NCBI RefSeq assembly: GCF_008831285.2
Contig: NC_045139.1
Location: 24,098,412-24,162,411, forward strand
Source: Nymphaea colorata
Lineage: Eukaryota; Streptophyta; Magnoliopsida; Nymphaeales; Nymphaeaceae
Length of the DNA: 64,000 nt
Direction: 5' to 3'
This document shows, piece by piece, positions 1-11,570 of this stretch. Under the pieces are notes generated by a model, which was not told where the DNA came from, searched no databases, and worked only from the letters and a program-made list of their open reading frames with translations. Position numbers and translations under genes: made by a program. Position 1 is the stretch's first letter; every line of letters starts with the position of its first letter.

Positions 1-157
1 ATCAGAAGCAAGATTAGAGTTTTCAAAAAAATGGCATACCAAAATCCCAAATCCTCTACTATATGGCAAGAAGGAAGATATTCTTTGAGCAATTGACAGT
101 GTGTTGCTTCGCTTTTTGTGGAACAATGCCTATATCGATTATGTAGCTAAAATTAAG

Positions 158-594
158 CTGTAAACATCGCAGCCAAGTGTCTTTTTCAAGAGTTTGAATT
201 ACCTTTCTAGGCAGACAAGGGATTTTATTTAACGAAATTAATTCACTTGTTTCTCTCTCCCTCCCTTCTTAACGCCATTTTTGGATTATTAAAAAATTGT
301 TTACTTTTCATATTTGTAACTTAATTTCCACCATCAATTTCTTTCAAATTGACAACACTAGACTTGACATAAATAATCTAGTCCGTAGACTTCTGTAAAC
401 ATAGAAGTCGAGTGTCTTTTGAAGAGTCTGAATTACCTCTTTAAGAAGACAAGAGGTTTTATTAACAAAATTAATTCACTTGTTTCTCTTTATCTCTTTT
501 TCCTCTTCCTCTTAAGGGGCACATTCGATTATTGAAAAATAGTTTATTTTTATATTTGTAACTTAATCTCTAGCGTCTAATATCTTTGAAATCA
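158..594. repeat. Two diverged direct repeats, about 235-bp spacing
   Basis: Positions 158-352 and 393-594 are two diverged copies of one AT-rich sequence. Shared landmarks include CTGTAAACAT near the start, AAATTAATTCACTTGTTTCT in the middle and ATTTGTAACTTAAT near the end, at a spacing of about 235 bp. There is no coding potential. It is probably an old tandem duplication inside intergenic or transposon DNA. Confidence 0.65.
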
Positions 595-918
595 ACTGCT
601 CAAATGACTCACGTAAAAGTATGCTCGCGCCGGCCTGGTGGGATGCCGGGGTACCCATTTTGTTGACTGGCCTAAGGACCAAGTCAATTCGGTTGACTTG
701 ACTGGGTTTTCAAACATTGGGTTAGAGAAAAGGAGGAGATATGCGCTCCTTCTCCTCTCTTGGCGATCTACCAGCCTCAATGCAAGTTACTGGGGCCACT
801 AAGAAGAGAGAGAAATAAAACATGAAAGTATCCCTCCCCCTAGAGTTGACATTTAAATGAATATAAATTTCAGACCCCAGCACATCCCCACTACTCTATA
901 ATCTTCAGACTTGGGCCG
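595..918. other. Intergenic DNA, no recognised gene
   Basis: This stretch has moderate GC content and short open frames only. I see no splice-linked coding sequence, no RNA gene and no clear repeat boundary. Confidence 0.5.
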
Positions 919-2100
919 TGTTCTCATCCCCTCCCGTCGAATGAGGAGTCGCGCGCGAATCAGCAAAATTGGAGCTTTGTTTAAATATATATTTTAGGAG
1001 AGAGGGAGCTACCCATCTATACGAGGATCAACTGTTCCTGCCACCATTAACATGAGTGATCGATCCAAGGACTAGATTTCTCAAGCTTGACAAGTTATTT
1101 TTCGCACATCTTTGTGCAAGGAATGGATTTTGGACTTTTAAAGTTCATTTTGAACAAGGATTTGGATCTTGTTTAGATTTTTTTTTTTTGTATTTCAGGA
1201 ACTTTAAAGATCTAGAAATCGTCTTTGGAATAGGATTGTTGAATTAATCCCAGATTTTGGTAGATGAACTCTAACAATTTTGATTTGATCCCCAAAATTG
1301 GAACTTTGAATTGGGAAACTGACAGTTTGAAATTTGGATTTTAACTAGAATTGAGGAATGCGTAATTAAAGTCTAGCTAGGCTTTTTGGGAATAGGACTT
1401 TAGAGTTGATTGGGTGCTAAAGATTAGAGACTGGATTTGAGAATTTGGGTTAGGAATTGACTTGAACTTAGGAAGTTTGAAAATAACTTTGGTTTGGATT
1501 TTTGAGACTTGAACATACTTTTGAAGATAATTGGCATTTTGAGAGTTTTGGAGAAGCTTGATTCTATTTGGTTGGTTTTCCTTCTAAAATGGGAATTGGA
1601 AGTTGGGAATCCAAGTTTAGTTCTTAGTTTTTGAATTCTGATTTTGGGACCGACTGAGGTTGGGAACTTTGTAAAATTTGCATGGTTACCGATAGAAATA
1701 GACTTGGGAGATTTGACCTGATCAAATTTGACTCAGATTTTGGTTATGATTTGGTAATTTTGTAAATCTAGAAATATTCTTGGTATTGGAGCCAGCATTT
1801 TGATTTAGCTTCAAGGTTGAGTTTAAAGAATTTTGGACGTTCGTTTAGGCTCTAAGATTTTTAAGAAGAGGCGATTTTGGAGTCCTGAAATTTTTAAGAC
1901 TTTGGTGTGGTCATGAAAATTTGCTTGATTTAAGTACATTTTGGACTAAAAATTGATTTCAAGATGAATTTGATTTTGAGAGAAATCCAATCATGGAATC
2001 CAATTGCAATCGATTTTGAAAATTTTAGTTTTGCAGCCATTTTATGTTTTCACGTCAAAATAAGTGAGGTGCGCAAGTTTTTGTGCAATATGTCTTAGTC
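919..2100 (+). mobile_element. Possible truncated LTR of the family seen at 18749
   Basis: The start TGTTCTCATCCCC resembles the first bases of the solo LTR at 18749 (TGTTCGCATCCCC). About 100 bp further in, both carry a near-identical segment: ACGAGGATCAACTGTTCC at 1021 and ACGAGGATCGACCGTTCC at 18844. The spacing of 102 versus 95 bp is conserved. After about 1080 the sequence becomes T/G-rich, with many imperfect GATTTTGG/TTGGGAAT words, and stops resembling the solo LTR. The right end is not identified, so 2100 is arbitrary. Confidence 0.4.
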
Positions 2101-2645
2101 ATGGCAGAGACTCTAACTTAAGTCCCATAGATCTTGGAGAGAGTGAGAGAGAACATGTATGCATTATTTTCCAAAATTTTAACCGCAACCAAGACATTAA
2201 TTTTTCAAATTTTTTGTATCGGTTAAACTAAAACTTTTAAAATTTATATATAACTAATTAATTTTTTTTTAAATCTGAGGAGGACCATGGCCCCCCGCCC
2301 CCACCCACCTTCTTGCACACGGCAACCTCTTATCAGAAATTTCCTTCCTACTTGCTTAAAAGAGAGGAGAAATTTTGTATTGCCCAAATATTGAATGACC
2401 ACACGCATAAATTCTAATAGTATTTTAGATTTCTATGTTCAAAGAAATGGTTTGACATGATATGCACTTAAAAAGGGGAAGCTGCAAATCCTACGGCCTT
2501 ACCCCTTGGTCTACATTCCAGTGAATCTGGTATTAACATCAATAATAGTTAAATGAAACCTACTGTTATTGCTGAAAATACTTTGTCCCGCCACTCATAA
2601 GTGTGGTTAAAATGCAATGGCTGTCCCGGCAGACAAACGGACAAC
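2101..2645. other. AT-rich intergenic DNA, possible hAT-MITE fragment
   Basis: No gene is seen. Around 2200-2330 an A/T-rich run is followed by a C-rich end (GGCCCCCCGCCCCCACCC). This arrangement resembles the interior and end of the small hAT-like element proposed at 22619, but no terminal repeat or target duplication could be assigned. Confidence 0.3.
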
Positions 2646-2653
2646 ATTTGAGT

Positions 2654-2896
2654 AAGGGTGAGCACCAGACTGGGTAAGTAGAAGATGAGCCTACTTTTTA
2701 TTTGGGCATTGGGCTGGCCTGAAAAGTTATCTAGGTCTTGTCGGGTTGGCTCGAGCCATCCTGATAACTTATTTAAATTACTGTTTTATTCAATATGTAA
2801 ATATGTGTGTGTGTGTAATCGGGTGAGACTGGGCTGAGACCCAGGCTGCGGCAGGAACAGACTCAGATTTCTTATCGGGCGAGCTACCCAGCCCTA
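2654..2896. mobile_element. hAT-like MITE, old
   Basis: This 243-bp sequence has short terminal similarity: it starts AAGGGTGAGCACC, and the inverted right end reads TAGGGCTGGGTAG. It is flanked by imperfect 8-bp direct repeats, ATTTGAGT (2646-2653) and GATTGAGT (2897-2904), matching at 6 of 8. The interior is rich in GGGC and GGCTCGAGCC words, as in common plant hAT MITEs. It encodes nothing. The weak terminal match keeps confidence modest. Confidence 0.45.
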
Positions 2897-2904
2897 GATT
2901 GAGT

Positions 2905-3952
2905 AAAACTGTAAAAATGAAAGAAAAATTAGAAAAGAGAACGACTATCGTTATATCTTGGATCTTGTAAAAAAAAAATTAAATTTTCACTGTATCTTTC
3001 GAAAAATCTTTTTACAATGTACCAAAGTTTAAACAAGCCCCTGTAAATAATATTGATACCCTCCTTAATGTTTTTTTTTTCCTAGCTCCGGTAATAGTTT
3101 GGAAAGAAAATTCTGAAACAATAGAGAACAAATCAATTTATTCTCTTGTTATGGGTCAGCAACTTAAAATCAGATCCTAATTGAATCTGCACTATAAAGA
3201 ACTAAAGAACTCATTACGTGTTGTGCATGTGTTACGTCCTTTTTCATTTTATGCCCAGTTCGTTTTTATGGCATTTTATTGGAAGCAGAAACCTCACAAG
3301 ATTTTTATGTTTGGATTCGGCTGCAGAGCTGTTGTCTCAACTCTGCAGTTCAGTAGTCTGAACTTTGCTTAATATTGTCCTTGTAAGGTTTGGTGCGAGG
3401 GCACATCTTTTGATATTTTTTTTATTAATTTTTTTCGATATGCTTTTTTTTATACTTTATTCTTAGTTGCTAAATTGAGTTCAGATTAAGTTTTACAGTG
3501 GGCAACATTTGCAGTTGGATGTAGAATAGACATTAAAAACTATTGCTGTCTGTTCCAAGTTACAAAATCAATTGTTACCAGGACTTCATTGACCATTCTA
3601 AGCATATTATAATAATTTTTTTCTAATTTTTATGCTTATTGGGTGTTTGTTGACTCAGTGCTTGGTTTCTGATAGGGTGTCATCGGAGATGTAATTTTAT
3701 GAACTGCATTGGCTGTTCCATCAATTTCTGTGCTTATTCGTACTTGTTTGTGGAATCAATACCAATTCAATGTTCATCAATTGTGGTACTTGTTCCTAAT
3801 CAGTTCTTAAGACCAATTCAAAATGAATCACTTCTTAGAAGAACTTATACTATGGAAGCAAGGGCCGGTGCCCCTCGCCGGCAGGATGCATGTTCGTTTT
3901 TTTTTTAAAAAAAAAAAATCTGTTATATTTTAAATAGCATTATTATGTGCAG
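2905..3952. other. AT-rich intergenic or intron-like DNA
   Basis: T-rich sequence with only short, unconserved open frames. It ends in a pyrimidine/AT stretch and the plausible splice acceptor TTATGTGCAG at 3943-3952, which leads into the next feature. Confidence 0.4.
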
Positions 3953-4037
3953 GTTGTGGGCTTACTTGATGCAATCACCCACATAACGTCAGAGAAAGAA
4001 CGGAATGATGATGAAATTCACTGCATCGTGAATGTAC
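3953..4037 (+). pseudogene. Orphan exon-like segment
   Basis: About 85 bp bounded by a good acceptor (TTATGTGCAG just before 3953) and a strong donor (GTAAGT at 4038, or GTACGT at 4034). The open frame reads VVGLLDAITHITSEKERN and continues with DDEIHCIVN, a composition that looks like real protein. I do not recognise the family. No compatible neighbouring exon was found within 2 kb, so it is either one exon of a larger gene with long introns or a captured or decayed fragment. Confidence 0.3.
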
Positions 4038-5181
4038 GTAAGTTTTAATGACGTAACCTGAACGTCAGTGGATAGAATATTCAGCTACATTATCCTTTAT
4101 TTTTCTTTTTGTCAAGACTGCACATTAACCTGTGCATATTAAACCTGCTATAACACCGAGTAGGTTAGGTGTAATAAGGGCATAAATGGAATCTCTATTG
4201 ATGACATGCCGTATAGAGGGGTTCATCAGGAGAAGGTCCCTTCACGCCTCCCAATAGCACAAAAAGGCAACCCCCATAACTAAAGCCAACTAAATGATGA
4301 AAGTCAAATGAAAACCTGACAAAATATATGAAGGTTTGTCACAAGCTAATGTATATATATATATATTGAAAATTACATCGTCAATCAGCTTAGGAAAAAA
4401 AATTCACATGTTCAACTAAATCTGCAATCTCATGCCGTCCATCTTAATGATAGAGAGTAGAAAGTACGAGGATCAAGTAATTGCAGTTGCAATAGAAAAT
4501 GACTTGAGAGATGGTCAGATAATGCTGAATGATTGTGATCACATTCTTAATCAAACTGTGTTAAATGCGTCCGTAAATGGAAGAAGCAGCTTCAAACCTC
4601 TCTCAACATTTTAAATCCAATTAAAACATTTGGTAAAACCACTATTAACTTCTCATCTCAATCCTCTTAAAGTAACTAAGTTTGCCAAGCAAAACAATTC
4701 TTTTTTATTGTCAATGACACGCTTTAATTTTCATTAGAAAAAGACTACTAAGCAACAAATATAGGTTTTAAACTAAGAAGTTTTACAAAAAAAAAAAGTA
4801 ACGGAGAAATATAAACGGGTCAGTCTCAATGCACACATGCATCTACAATATCCGACCAAATCAACAACTCTTCTAACTAGAAAGTACCAAAACCAAACGG
4901 TAAGGGGTTTGAGGTTTGAATCTAGTGATCAATCTTATGCTCCGGGGTGTTATTTCTTTAAACTGCAAATGGTGGCAACCACTATACTTCAATTGAAAAA
5001 TGAATGGTAGATTCACTACGTCTACAAGCTAGAACATTGAAAGTGTAGGACATAACTTTGAGGGTTTTAGGTGGAAGACTGTTTCCTCCAAGTAAGGATT
5101 AGAAAAGAGAAACAAACTCTTTTGGATGCAACTAGGACACCAACTTGTTACTGGAAATTATCAAACACTACATGACTTATG

Positions 5182-5182
<1 letters not shown>
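4038..5182. other. Intergenic DNA, no gene recognised
   Basis: AT-rich DNA with a short TA run near 4350-4366. A 60-codon open frame at 4432-4614 has no recognisable motif and no supporting splice or promoter context. Nothing else stands out. Confidence 0.5.

Positions 5183-5251
<69 letters not shown>
5183..5251. repeat. TA dinucleotide microsatellite
   Basis: About 34 uninterrupted TA units. It is likely to be length-polymorphic and able to extrude cruciforms. It lies about 0.9 kb upstream of the kiwellin start codon. Confidence 0.97.
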
Positions 5252-5253
<2 letters not shown>

Positions 5254-6060
5254 TACTCTTCTTTTCCAAATGCAGTTGAAAGGATTTCAAGCTTGAGTTT
5301 GATATCTAGCTGTAATGCATTAACTTCTCAATGCATTAGGACCTATATAGTAAATGTGGCACGTCACTGTCACAAGAATAGCTGTACTAAACTTATCACA
5401 GGTTATTAATTCATGCAAGAGAGTCATGTTGATCTCAAGGAGTATAGCATAGCTGGTCATAAGCAAACATGTAAAAGGCAGGTTACTTGCTCGATTCTCA
5501 TGATTGTTACTTTTTTAGTTCCTAAACAATAAAATTGCAACATTTTGATAGGAGTATTATAATTTAGAAAAATGGGGGTATTTGGGTTTTTTTCCAGCAT
5601 TATGTGGTTAACTTCTTCCTCATCCAAAAGAAAATTGCATGTCAGCTTTTACTTTTTTTTAAAAAAAAATATGTGAAAAAAAATAATTTTTAGTTAATAT
5701 ACATATATGTTTGTTTTTAAGAAAATAATCCTTTTATATTGTTGACGAATTCAAATGGGGCCCCGCTGGTTCGGTTCACAGCCAATTTTTCAAAAGAAAA
5801 TGGTATTATTAAACAAACCTCGAACCCACCCGTCCCCATGTCTATGGGACCTAGTAAGCTGACGTGGAGTGTTTCTAGTGGCTGACAGTCCAAACAACGT
5901 CATTAGAAGCTGAAGTTTTCTCGCCCTTCAGCTAGTGGCCTTAGCGTTTGGTCTTCGATCTTTGTTACAGTTGACAAAGAGATTGAAGATGCGTGATACG
6001 TTAACGCCTCTCCTTAACTGCACTTGCCTTCGTGATCAGCAATATTCATCTCATCTTCTC
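5252..6060. promoter_or_regulatory. Kiwellin upstream region
   Basis: Non-coding DNA upstream of the kiwellin TATA box. It contains possible stress-related words: a TGACGTGG motif near 5859 (as-1/bZIP-like core) and GTTGACAAAG near 5971 (W-box core TTGAC). Such short words occur by chance, so a regulatory role is inference only. An A/T-rich, MITE-like stretch lies at about 5640-5740. Confidence 0.35.
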
Positions 6061-6068
6061 TATAAATG
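6061..6068 (+). promoter_or_regulatory. TATA box of the kiwellin gene
   Basis: TATAAATG lies 57 bp upstream of the chosen ATG at 6118, which suits transcription starting near 6090. An earlier in-frame ATG at 5989 lies upstream of this box and lacks a signal peptide context, so it is unlikely to be the start codon. Confidence 0.7.
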
Positions 6069-6117
6069 GCCGCTTCCCTTTCTCAATAGAAGATCACCAG
6101 GAAGAACTCAAGCAAAC

Positions 6118-6762
6118 ATGGCAGCATCTTCACTACCATCATTCCCTCCTCTCCTCCTCCTTGTTATGCTTCTCTTGCCATCACCTTCCTTCGCCATCTC
6201 CTACTGCAACGGCCCATGCAGAACCCTCAACGACTGCTATGGCCAGCTCATCTGCATCTCTGGCCTATGTACTGATGATCCCGACGTCGGAACCCACATC
6301 TGCAGCTCTGGTGCTAGTAGCCCCTCCGGCACCTGTAGCCCCTCAGGCACCTTAACATGTGCAGGGACGTCCTACCCCACGTACACTTGTTCCCCTCCAG
6401 TTTCTTCCTCCACTGCCGCTCTCCTTACCCTCAACGACTTCAGCGAAGGTGGGGATGGCGGCGGCCCTTCGGAGTGCGACGAATCTTACCATGCAAACTC
6501 CGACAGAGTGGTGGCGCTGTCGACCGGGTGGTACGCCGGAGGCAGCCGGTGCGGGATGATGATTAGCATCACGGCAAGCAATGGAAGGAAGACGACGGCG
6601 AAGGTGGTGGACGAGTGCGACTCGAGGAACGGGTGCGACGCTGAGCATGCCGGGCAGCCACCCTGCAGGAACAATATTGTTGATGGGTCCAGTGCTGTGT
6701 GGGCGGCCCTCGGCCTCAACCAAGATATAGGCGTCGTGCCTGTAACTTGGTCCATGGCTTAA
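6118..6762 (+). CDS. Kiwellin (ripening-related, secreted Cys-rich protein)
   Basis: Single-exon gene of 214 codons. Residues 1-26 form a signal peptide with a Leu-rich core and a probable cleavage after SFA. The mature protein has 14 cysteines (30, 34, 40, 46, 51, 62, 73, 81, 91, 120, 145, 167, 173, 183), the number expected of kiwellins. The N-terminal kissper-like module carries CNGPC and GQLIC. The C-terminal double-psi beta-barrel part carries [37 protein letters not shown] and CRNNIVDGS, ending in WSMA. All are hallmarks of kiwellin/grip22 proteins, which are apoplastic. Some maize kiwellins bind and inhibit a fungal chorismate mutase effector; a defence role here is inferred from the family. 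The gene looks intact and has its own TATA box. Its GC content is well above the flanks. The start is chosen by signal peptide and TATA position. Confidence 0.95.
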   Translation: MAASSLPSFPPLLLLVMLLLPSPSFAISYCNGPCRTLNDCYGQLICISGLCTDDPDVGTHICSSGASSPSGTCSPSGTLTCAGTSYPTYTCSPPVSSSTAALLTLNDFSEGGDGGGPSECDESYHANSDRVVALSTGWYAGGSRCGMMISITASNGRKTTAKVVDECDSRNGCDAEHAGQPPCRNNIVDGSSAVWAALGLNQDIGVVPVTWSMA

Positions 6763-6905
6763 CTTCAATACAATCCTACTACTTGCCAAGTTGAATAAAT
6801 GTACCACCTTCTGTCTGAAAAATAAATGGCAGCTTGAGAAGGAAAGTTAAATAAATGGCTTGGCTTTAATACAATTCTACTACTTACAAAGTTGAATATT
6901 ATTTG
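6763..6905 (+). other. Kiwellin 3' UTR with internal duplication
   Basis: AATAAA-type signals occur near 6795 and 6821. The sequence just after the stop (TTCAATACAATCCTACTACT) recurs with changes about 95 bp downstream (TTTAATACAATTCTACTACT near 6864), followed by AAGTTGAATA in both. The repeat suggests a small tandem duplication of the gene's 3' end. Confidence 0.5.
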
Positions 6906-9136
6906 ATATGTACAACTATCTTTAGTTTCATGGGTGCTATTGTTATGAGGCCGTCAATACCATTTGAAAGGTACACCAGACTCCACCAAGTCCTCAATAT
7001 ACTCTAGGACCTTGAAGGTAAGGAAAATGGGTGGCCTTTGGACTTTTTTCCTGGACAGTAATTGTTAACCTTTTACTCATACAAGAATCTTACTCATTTT
7101 ATGAGTTTTTTGTCGATGGTACTTCTTGCAGTTATTTTCATATTCATAGTCTTGACTTTGAGTTTTAGGAGATACACAAGCTCCCTTCGACCACCACCAA
7201 AAAATTGTGAATCTTTGTGTTGGATAAAAATAATTTCGTAAGGTAAAAGAAATGAGATTGAGAAGCATGGTTATGTTAATTAATTTCTTACAATTTACAA
7301 TGCCGAGACCACAATTTGCACAAATAAACATATGAAAAGAAGAATCATGTGTATGGCCTTCTAGGCTTTAATTAATTTTCAAAACCATCTCTGCTACTTT
7401 TCTATTTCTGAATCAAGGGTCAGACTATGTTTTTAGTTAAATTTGACAATTTCCTCCAGGCAATTAATGCATGTGCATATGATAGAATCATGCACACTCT
7501 AATGCAAAGCTGAAGACAATTTCAAAAAAGAGAGTCATTCTTTTCATCATTTTGCAAGCAAAAAGGAGCAAAGAAATTATGGATGGGAGGTGGCTAGTTT
7601 TTATTATAAACTTTAGTACCGTCAATTTTCTTTGCTGCAAAAGAAAAGCACTGATTTAAAAGTTGAAGCATATTGCAGGAACCATCATAAGACACTGAAA
7701 ACAGCCCTTGATCTAATTGTGGTGACCTTCACTTAGGTGGTGATATTTCTTTATTTTTTGGAGGACGACGTCTTAATATTAGAAATCTGGAGCTTGACAT
7801 TCTATTTGATGCAGCAGTCTTGCTTAGGACTTCCTCCAGGGTGTCACATTGGCCCCGTACAGGGTTTATATTTTTCTATTCCTTGTACTCTATGACAGGA
7901 ATTCTGGCGGTCTTTTGTCTCCCCCAACAACTTGTTGGTGGGAGTTTTTTTATTGGCAATGTTTGAATACATCATCTCTCATCTCTCTCTCTCTCGTGTG
8001 TGTGTGTTTATGTTTGTCCGAGTTGGCCAGGAAGTGTAGTAAGTGTCCATCAGTGAAAGTGGGAGCTTCATGGTTCGTAGTTCCAGAGAATTTGTGATTG
8101 ACTTTTTTTTTTCCATCTTATCTGTCCAGCATAAATCTTTTACTTTTCTTGAGCTAAACGATGGCTGTTTTTTTTTTTTAGGTTCTTATAGAACATTGGA
8201 GTAAAATTTCTCATGATTGAATAGAAATAATCTCGTAACAATATTACATCGAGGCCCCACCCCCAACAAGTTTATTAGGAGGGTTAAAGTACAACGTACA
8301 CCCAAGGCTTACAAAAGAGTCATGGTATAGCTAAAATGTAAATCCATAAGGTTGAAAACCCTTTAGAAGAGAAGAAAGATCACAAAATATGCATTTGAAA
8401 AGTCTTAAAGTGTCCACAAAAAGATCCCCGTCAAATGAACCATTTCAAGGGATGACAGGAGAAAGTTACATGCGTACGCATTGAAGGAGGGAAAGACATT
8501 TTGGTAATTTATTAAAAAGAAATGTCATCCATAGTCTTTTTACTTTTTTTATTTTTAATTTTGTATTTACAAAAGTTTTCTTTTTCAATGTGAACTAAAT
8601 GTATTTTAGTCATTAACTAATACTGCTGCATGAAGATTTGTGCGAGGTTTGGGTTGCCAAGGGCAGATGCTTAAGACTAAGCATCATCTTTTAGAAAAAC
8701 AGCAGCATGTAGGCCCCACGATAATGTCTTTGAGGAGCAACCGCGGCCAAATATCAACAGCCGGAGACTGCTAGTCCAATGCTTTGCCACAATGTATAAT
8801 GAAAACTTCTAGAGTAGTCAAAACTGCAAGAAAGTAGGAGAAACAGGAGAGAAACAGATGCAGGGGGTTTAATGTGGTTTGCTCAATTTGTGACCTACGC
8901 ATGAAGATGGTTCCTTTTCTCACTGTTTAAATTCTTTGAATCTCTCTCCCTTTGTACAAGTAGCATTAACCGCATGAGGATTTTGTGGGATCAGGATTAC
9001 AATTTGACTCACATTGATTTATTCTCTTTCCTTTATTCTTTCCTTGTGAATAGGAAGCCTGTAGAAATTAATCTTTCCATGAGTGTTGGATCTGCTATTT
9101 TTCTATACCTCACTGCAACAATTGACATCAGCTCGG
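6906..9136. other. Intergenic DNA, no gene recognised
   Basis: AT-rich DNA with CT and GT microsatellite tracts around 7978-8008. Open frames are short and unlike known proteins, and no transposon end could be assigned. Confidence 0.5.
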
Positions 9137-9185
9137 GTGCTAAAATAGCGCCAGTGAACACCATCTCTGGTGCTATTTTAGTGCC
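9137..9185. repeat. Short inverted repeat pair
   Basis: GGTGCTAAAATAGCGCC and, about 32 bp later, GGTGCTATTTTAGTGCC are near-perfect inverted copies of each other that could form a hairpin. They sit directly before the 66-bp minisatellite. Similar words occur in plant transposon ends, but no element boundary is visible. Confidence 0.55.
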
Positions 9186-9385
9186 AAAGCATCAGAGCTC
9201 CGACCGCCATTACTCTTTTCCTTCTGCCAGTGGTTACACATGTGTGACTCCAAAGAATTAGGGCTCCGATCGCCATTACTCTTTTCCTTCTGCCAGTGGT
9301 TACACATCTGTGACTCCAAAGAATCAGAGCTCCGACCACCATTACTCTTTTTCTTCCACCAGTGGTTACACATCTGTGATTGGAG
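9186..9385. repeat. 66-bp minisatellite, three copies
   Basis: Three tandem units begin at about 9192, 9258 and 9324. Each contains GCTCCGA, CCATTACTCTTTT and AGTGGTTACACAT, with a few substitutions between units. The period is a multiple of three, so long open frames with a 22-residue repeat appear on both strands. I see no evidence that any is a gene. Confidence 0.9.
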
Positions 9386-10182
9386 TGGTCAAAGCACCGT
9401 AATTGACTGGCTCTGCCAGCATTTAGAAGAATGGTTGTCCGTTTGATTCCCGTAGGCATTATTCCTCTAAACTGCAAATGGTAGATGTGTTGCATTCCAA
9501 TTAGCAAGTATCTTGCTTCCCACCTAGGTCCCAAAGCAGTCTTAACCTTGGGGCAGGAGGAAAGGAGGCTGTTTCAACTTCTTCTCAAACCACCACAGGC
9601 AGAACCCCACATTTGCATGCCACATCAAGAAGTACAAAAGGTTGAAAAATAAGACAGATTTCTAAAGAAAAATGATAGGGTTAGAGTTCCAATTTCGTCC
9701 ATATTGTCTAGCGTAGGACATTTAAGTTCATTTGTTATTTTACAATGTTGGAGTACATTGATGACAATTATCATATATTAGACCTTGACTAGTGTTGTGG
9801 CTTTAACTTTTCTTTTCGGGTAAGTAGGAGGAGTACACCAAGCTGATGCCTCCACCCTAACCCCCACCCCTCTATGATGCCTCCACCATAACCCCCATCC
9901 CTCTAGGGTACCAGATAGAACAGTTTGACTCTATAAAGAAATGTAAGACTTTTCCTAAAATGTTTAAAAATATGGGTTGGAACACTACGACACTTGGTAT
10001 AAGCACCAATGGATGGTAGGCCGTAGGCGAAGATGTGCTTTTGCCATCAGCCAATATCATGAGAATAGAAGTTATAACTATTCCTAATTAATTTCTCAAG
10101 GCGTCAATGGTGACCGTTGGATGCCTGCCACACATAACTATTACAGTCAGAGCGCTCTCATGCTACAATTAAAACCCCCACA
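9386..10182. repeat. Intergenic DNA with a 31-bp tandem pair
   Basis: No gene is recognised. At 9843-9904 a 31-bp unit starting TGATGCCTCCACC is present twice, with two or three differences. The rest is unremarkable. Confidence 0.5.
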
Positions 10183-10315
10183 CATATATATATATATATA
10201 TACACACACAACAGTCTTGTACAAATTTGTCTGTGTGCACCACGTGTTTCTGCTGTGAGGCTTTTTCTACATGTTTGACGTCCCCCCCCCCCTCACCCCC
10301 CTCCCTCCCTCCCTC
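10183..10315. repeat. Microsatellites: TA/CA run and C-rich run
   Basis: A TA run continues into CACACA at about 10184-10210. A poly-C/CCCT tract lies at about 10278-10313. Neither is inside a recognisable gene. Confidence 0.85.
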
Positions 10316-11570
10316 AATGTCTTCATCCTTGAGCTCTATCACTGCTCAATACCCATTTGACGATCGACAAAGTTGGAGGCCTTCATTTCGTCTACAAGGA
10401 TTGCTGTTGTCAGACTCATTCTCTTTTCTGGAACTACTTGCCCTTCATGGCAAAGCCAGGGTTATACATGCTAGAAGAAACGAGGACATGTATGCGTGAG
10501 AGAGAGAGAGTCAAAAGAGTTTAACATCGTTAAGTCATGTGACCTACATCTATGATCTCTCACCCTTGCCAACTGCCGTGGAATTTTTCTACTACTTGAG
10601 ATTGAGGAGATACATGATAACACATAGCATCCCATGATCTTAGAACTCCCTTGACATGATAAATCAACTTTACAAGATTTGAGAGAGTTTCCGATATTGC
10701 TGGATGCCTGGATCTTCTTTATATCTTTCTTGTGTGAGTAATTGGCGTTATTATTCTGGGCACGAATCTTCAATATTATCAAATCTTCTAACATTAGCGT
10801 TACAAGTATCCTTGACTTGCATGGCTGCATTAGCTGACTTAGCTAGCATAACTGATATTCCAACATCCCTCTCAAATTCAATGGGGGCAAGCTGCATGTT
10901 GAGTTTGAAGAGATAGTGACAGTAATGATCAAAAGAAAGGGCCACAACAAACAAAATATAGCTTCATCGATGCTTTAATTTCAGGGATGGAAATAATACT
11001 TCGACAAGTCCCAGAAGGTAGGGATGAATAAGGCTTACTAAGCTAACACTTCGTTGAAGATGGACTTGATATGCTGCCTTACGCTGCTTTCGTCAAGGCG
11101 CGCTATTGATGGCACATTGGCAGCTGTAGCACCAACCAAAATCGTGCCAGAGGGTTAACCCCAGATCGAGCACTGGCGAGCCATCCCGTAGCGCCAGAAA
11201 CCCCTCTTTCGCGCTATCCCCATTTTGCTTTGGTGCGTCCTCTCTCTTCCCATTTGCGCGACGGAAGATCTCTCACTAACTGGTTTCCTTGTCACCGGAC
11301 AGAAGATCTCTCATGACCTGGTTTTTCTGAGGAGGGCATCACCCAAAAGCTTCACCCAACCTGGTTTTTCTAAGAAGAACTTCGCCCAACCTGGTTTTTC
11401 TTTGGAGGACTTCACCCAAAAGCTTCACCTAAAGTACTGGTGAGTTTCCTCAACACTGCATCGGCTCTCTCTCTCTCTCCTTCAAATTTCATGGCTGCAT
11501 CAGTACATCAGTTTTGATCATCAGAAATCTCATTTTAGTTTGATTGTAATTTATCCGATTTTAGGCCATT
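10316..11570. other. Intergenic DNA with short degenerate repeats
   Basis: No gene is recognised. At about 11311-11433 the phrase ACCTGGTTTTTCT followed by a variable GA-rich piece and TTC(A/G)CCCAA occurs three times, a degenerate minisatellite. The segment around 10790-10915 has open frames on both strands with no recognised family. Confidence 0.45.

Noticed and set aside
5179-5409. Small protein with an Ile-Tyr repeat
   Set aside because: Translation of the TA microsatellite.
5935-6117. Longer kiwellin N-terminus
   Set aside because: It would start upstream of the TATA box and bury the signal peptide; the ATG at 6118 gives a normal secreted kiwellin.
9137-9385. CRISPR-like array
   Set aside because: The units are contiguous 66-bp tandem repeats without unique spacers, in a plant genome; a minisatellite.
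9173-9534. Minus-strand proteins with 22-residue repeats
   Set aside because: Produced by the 66-bp minisatellite; no start context, splice sites or homology.
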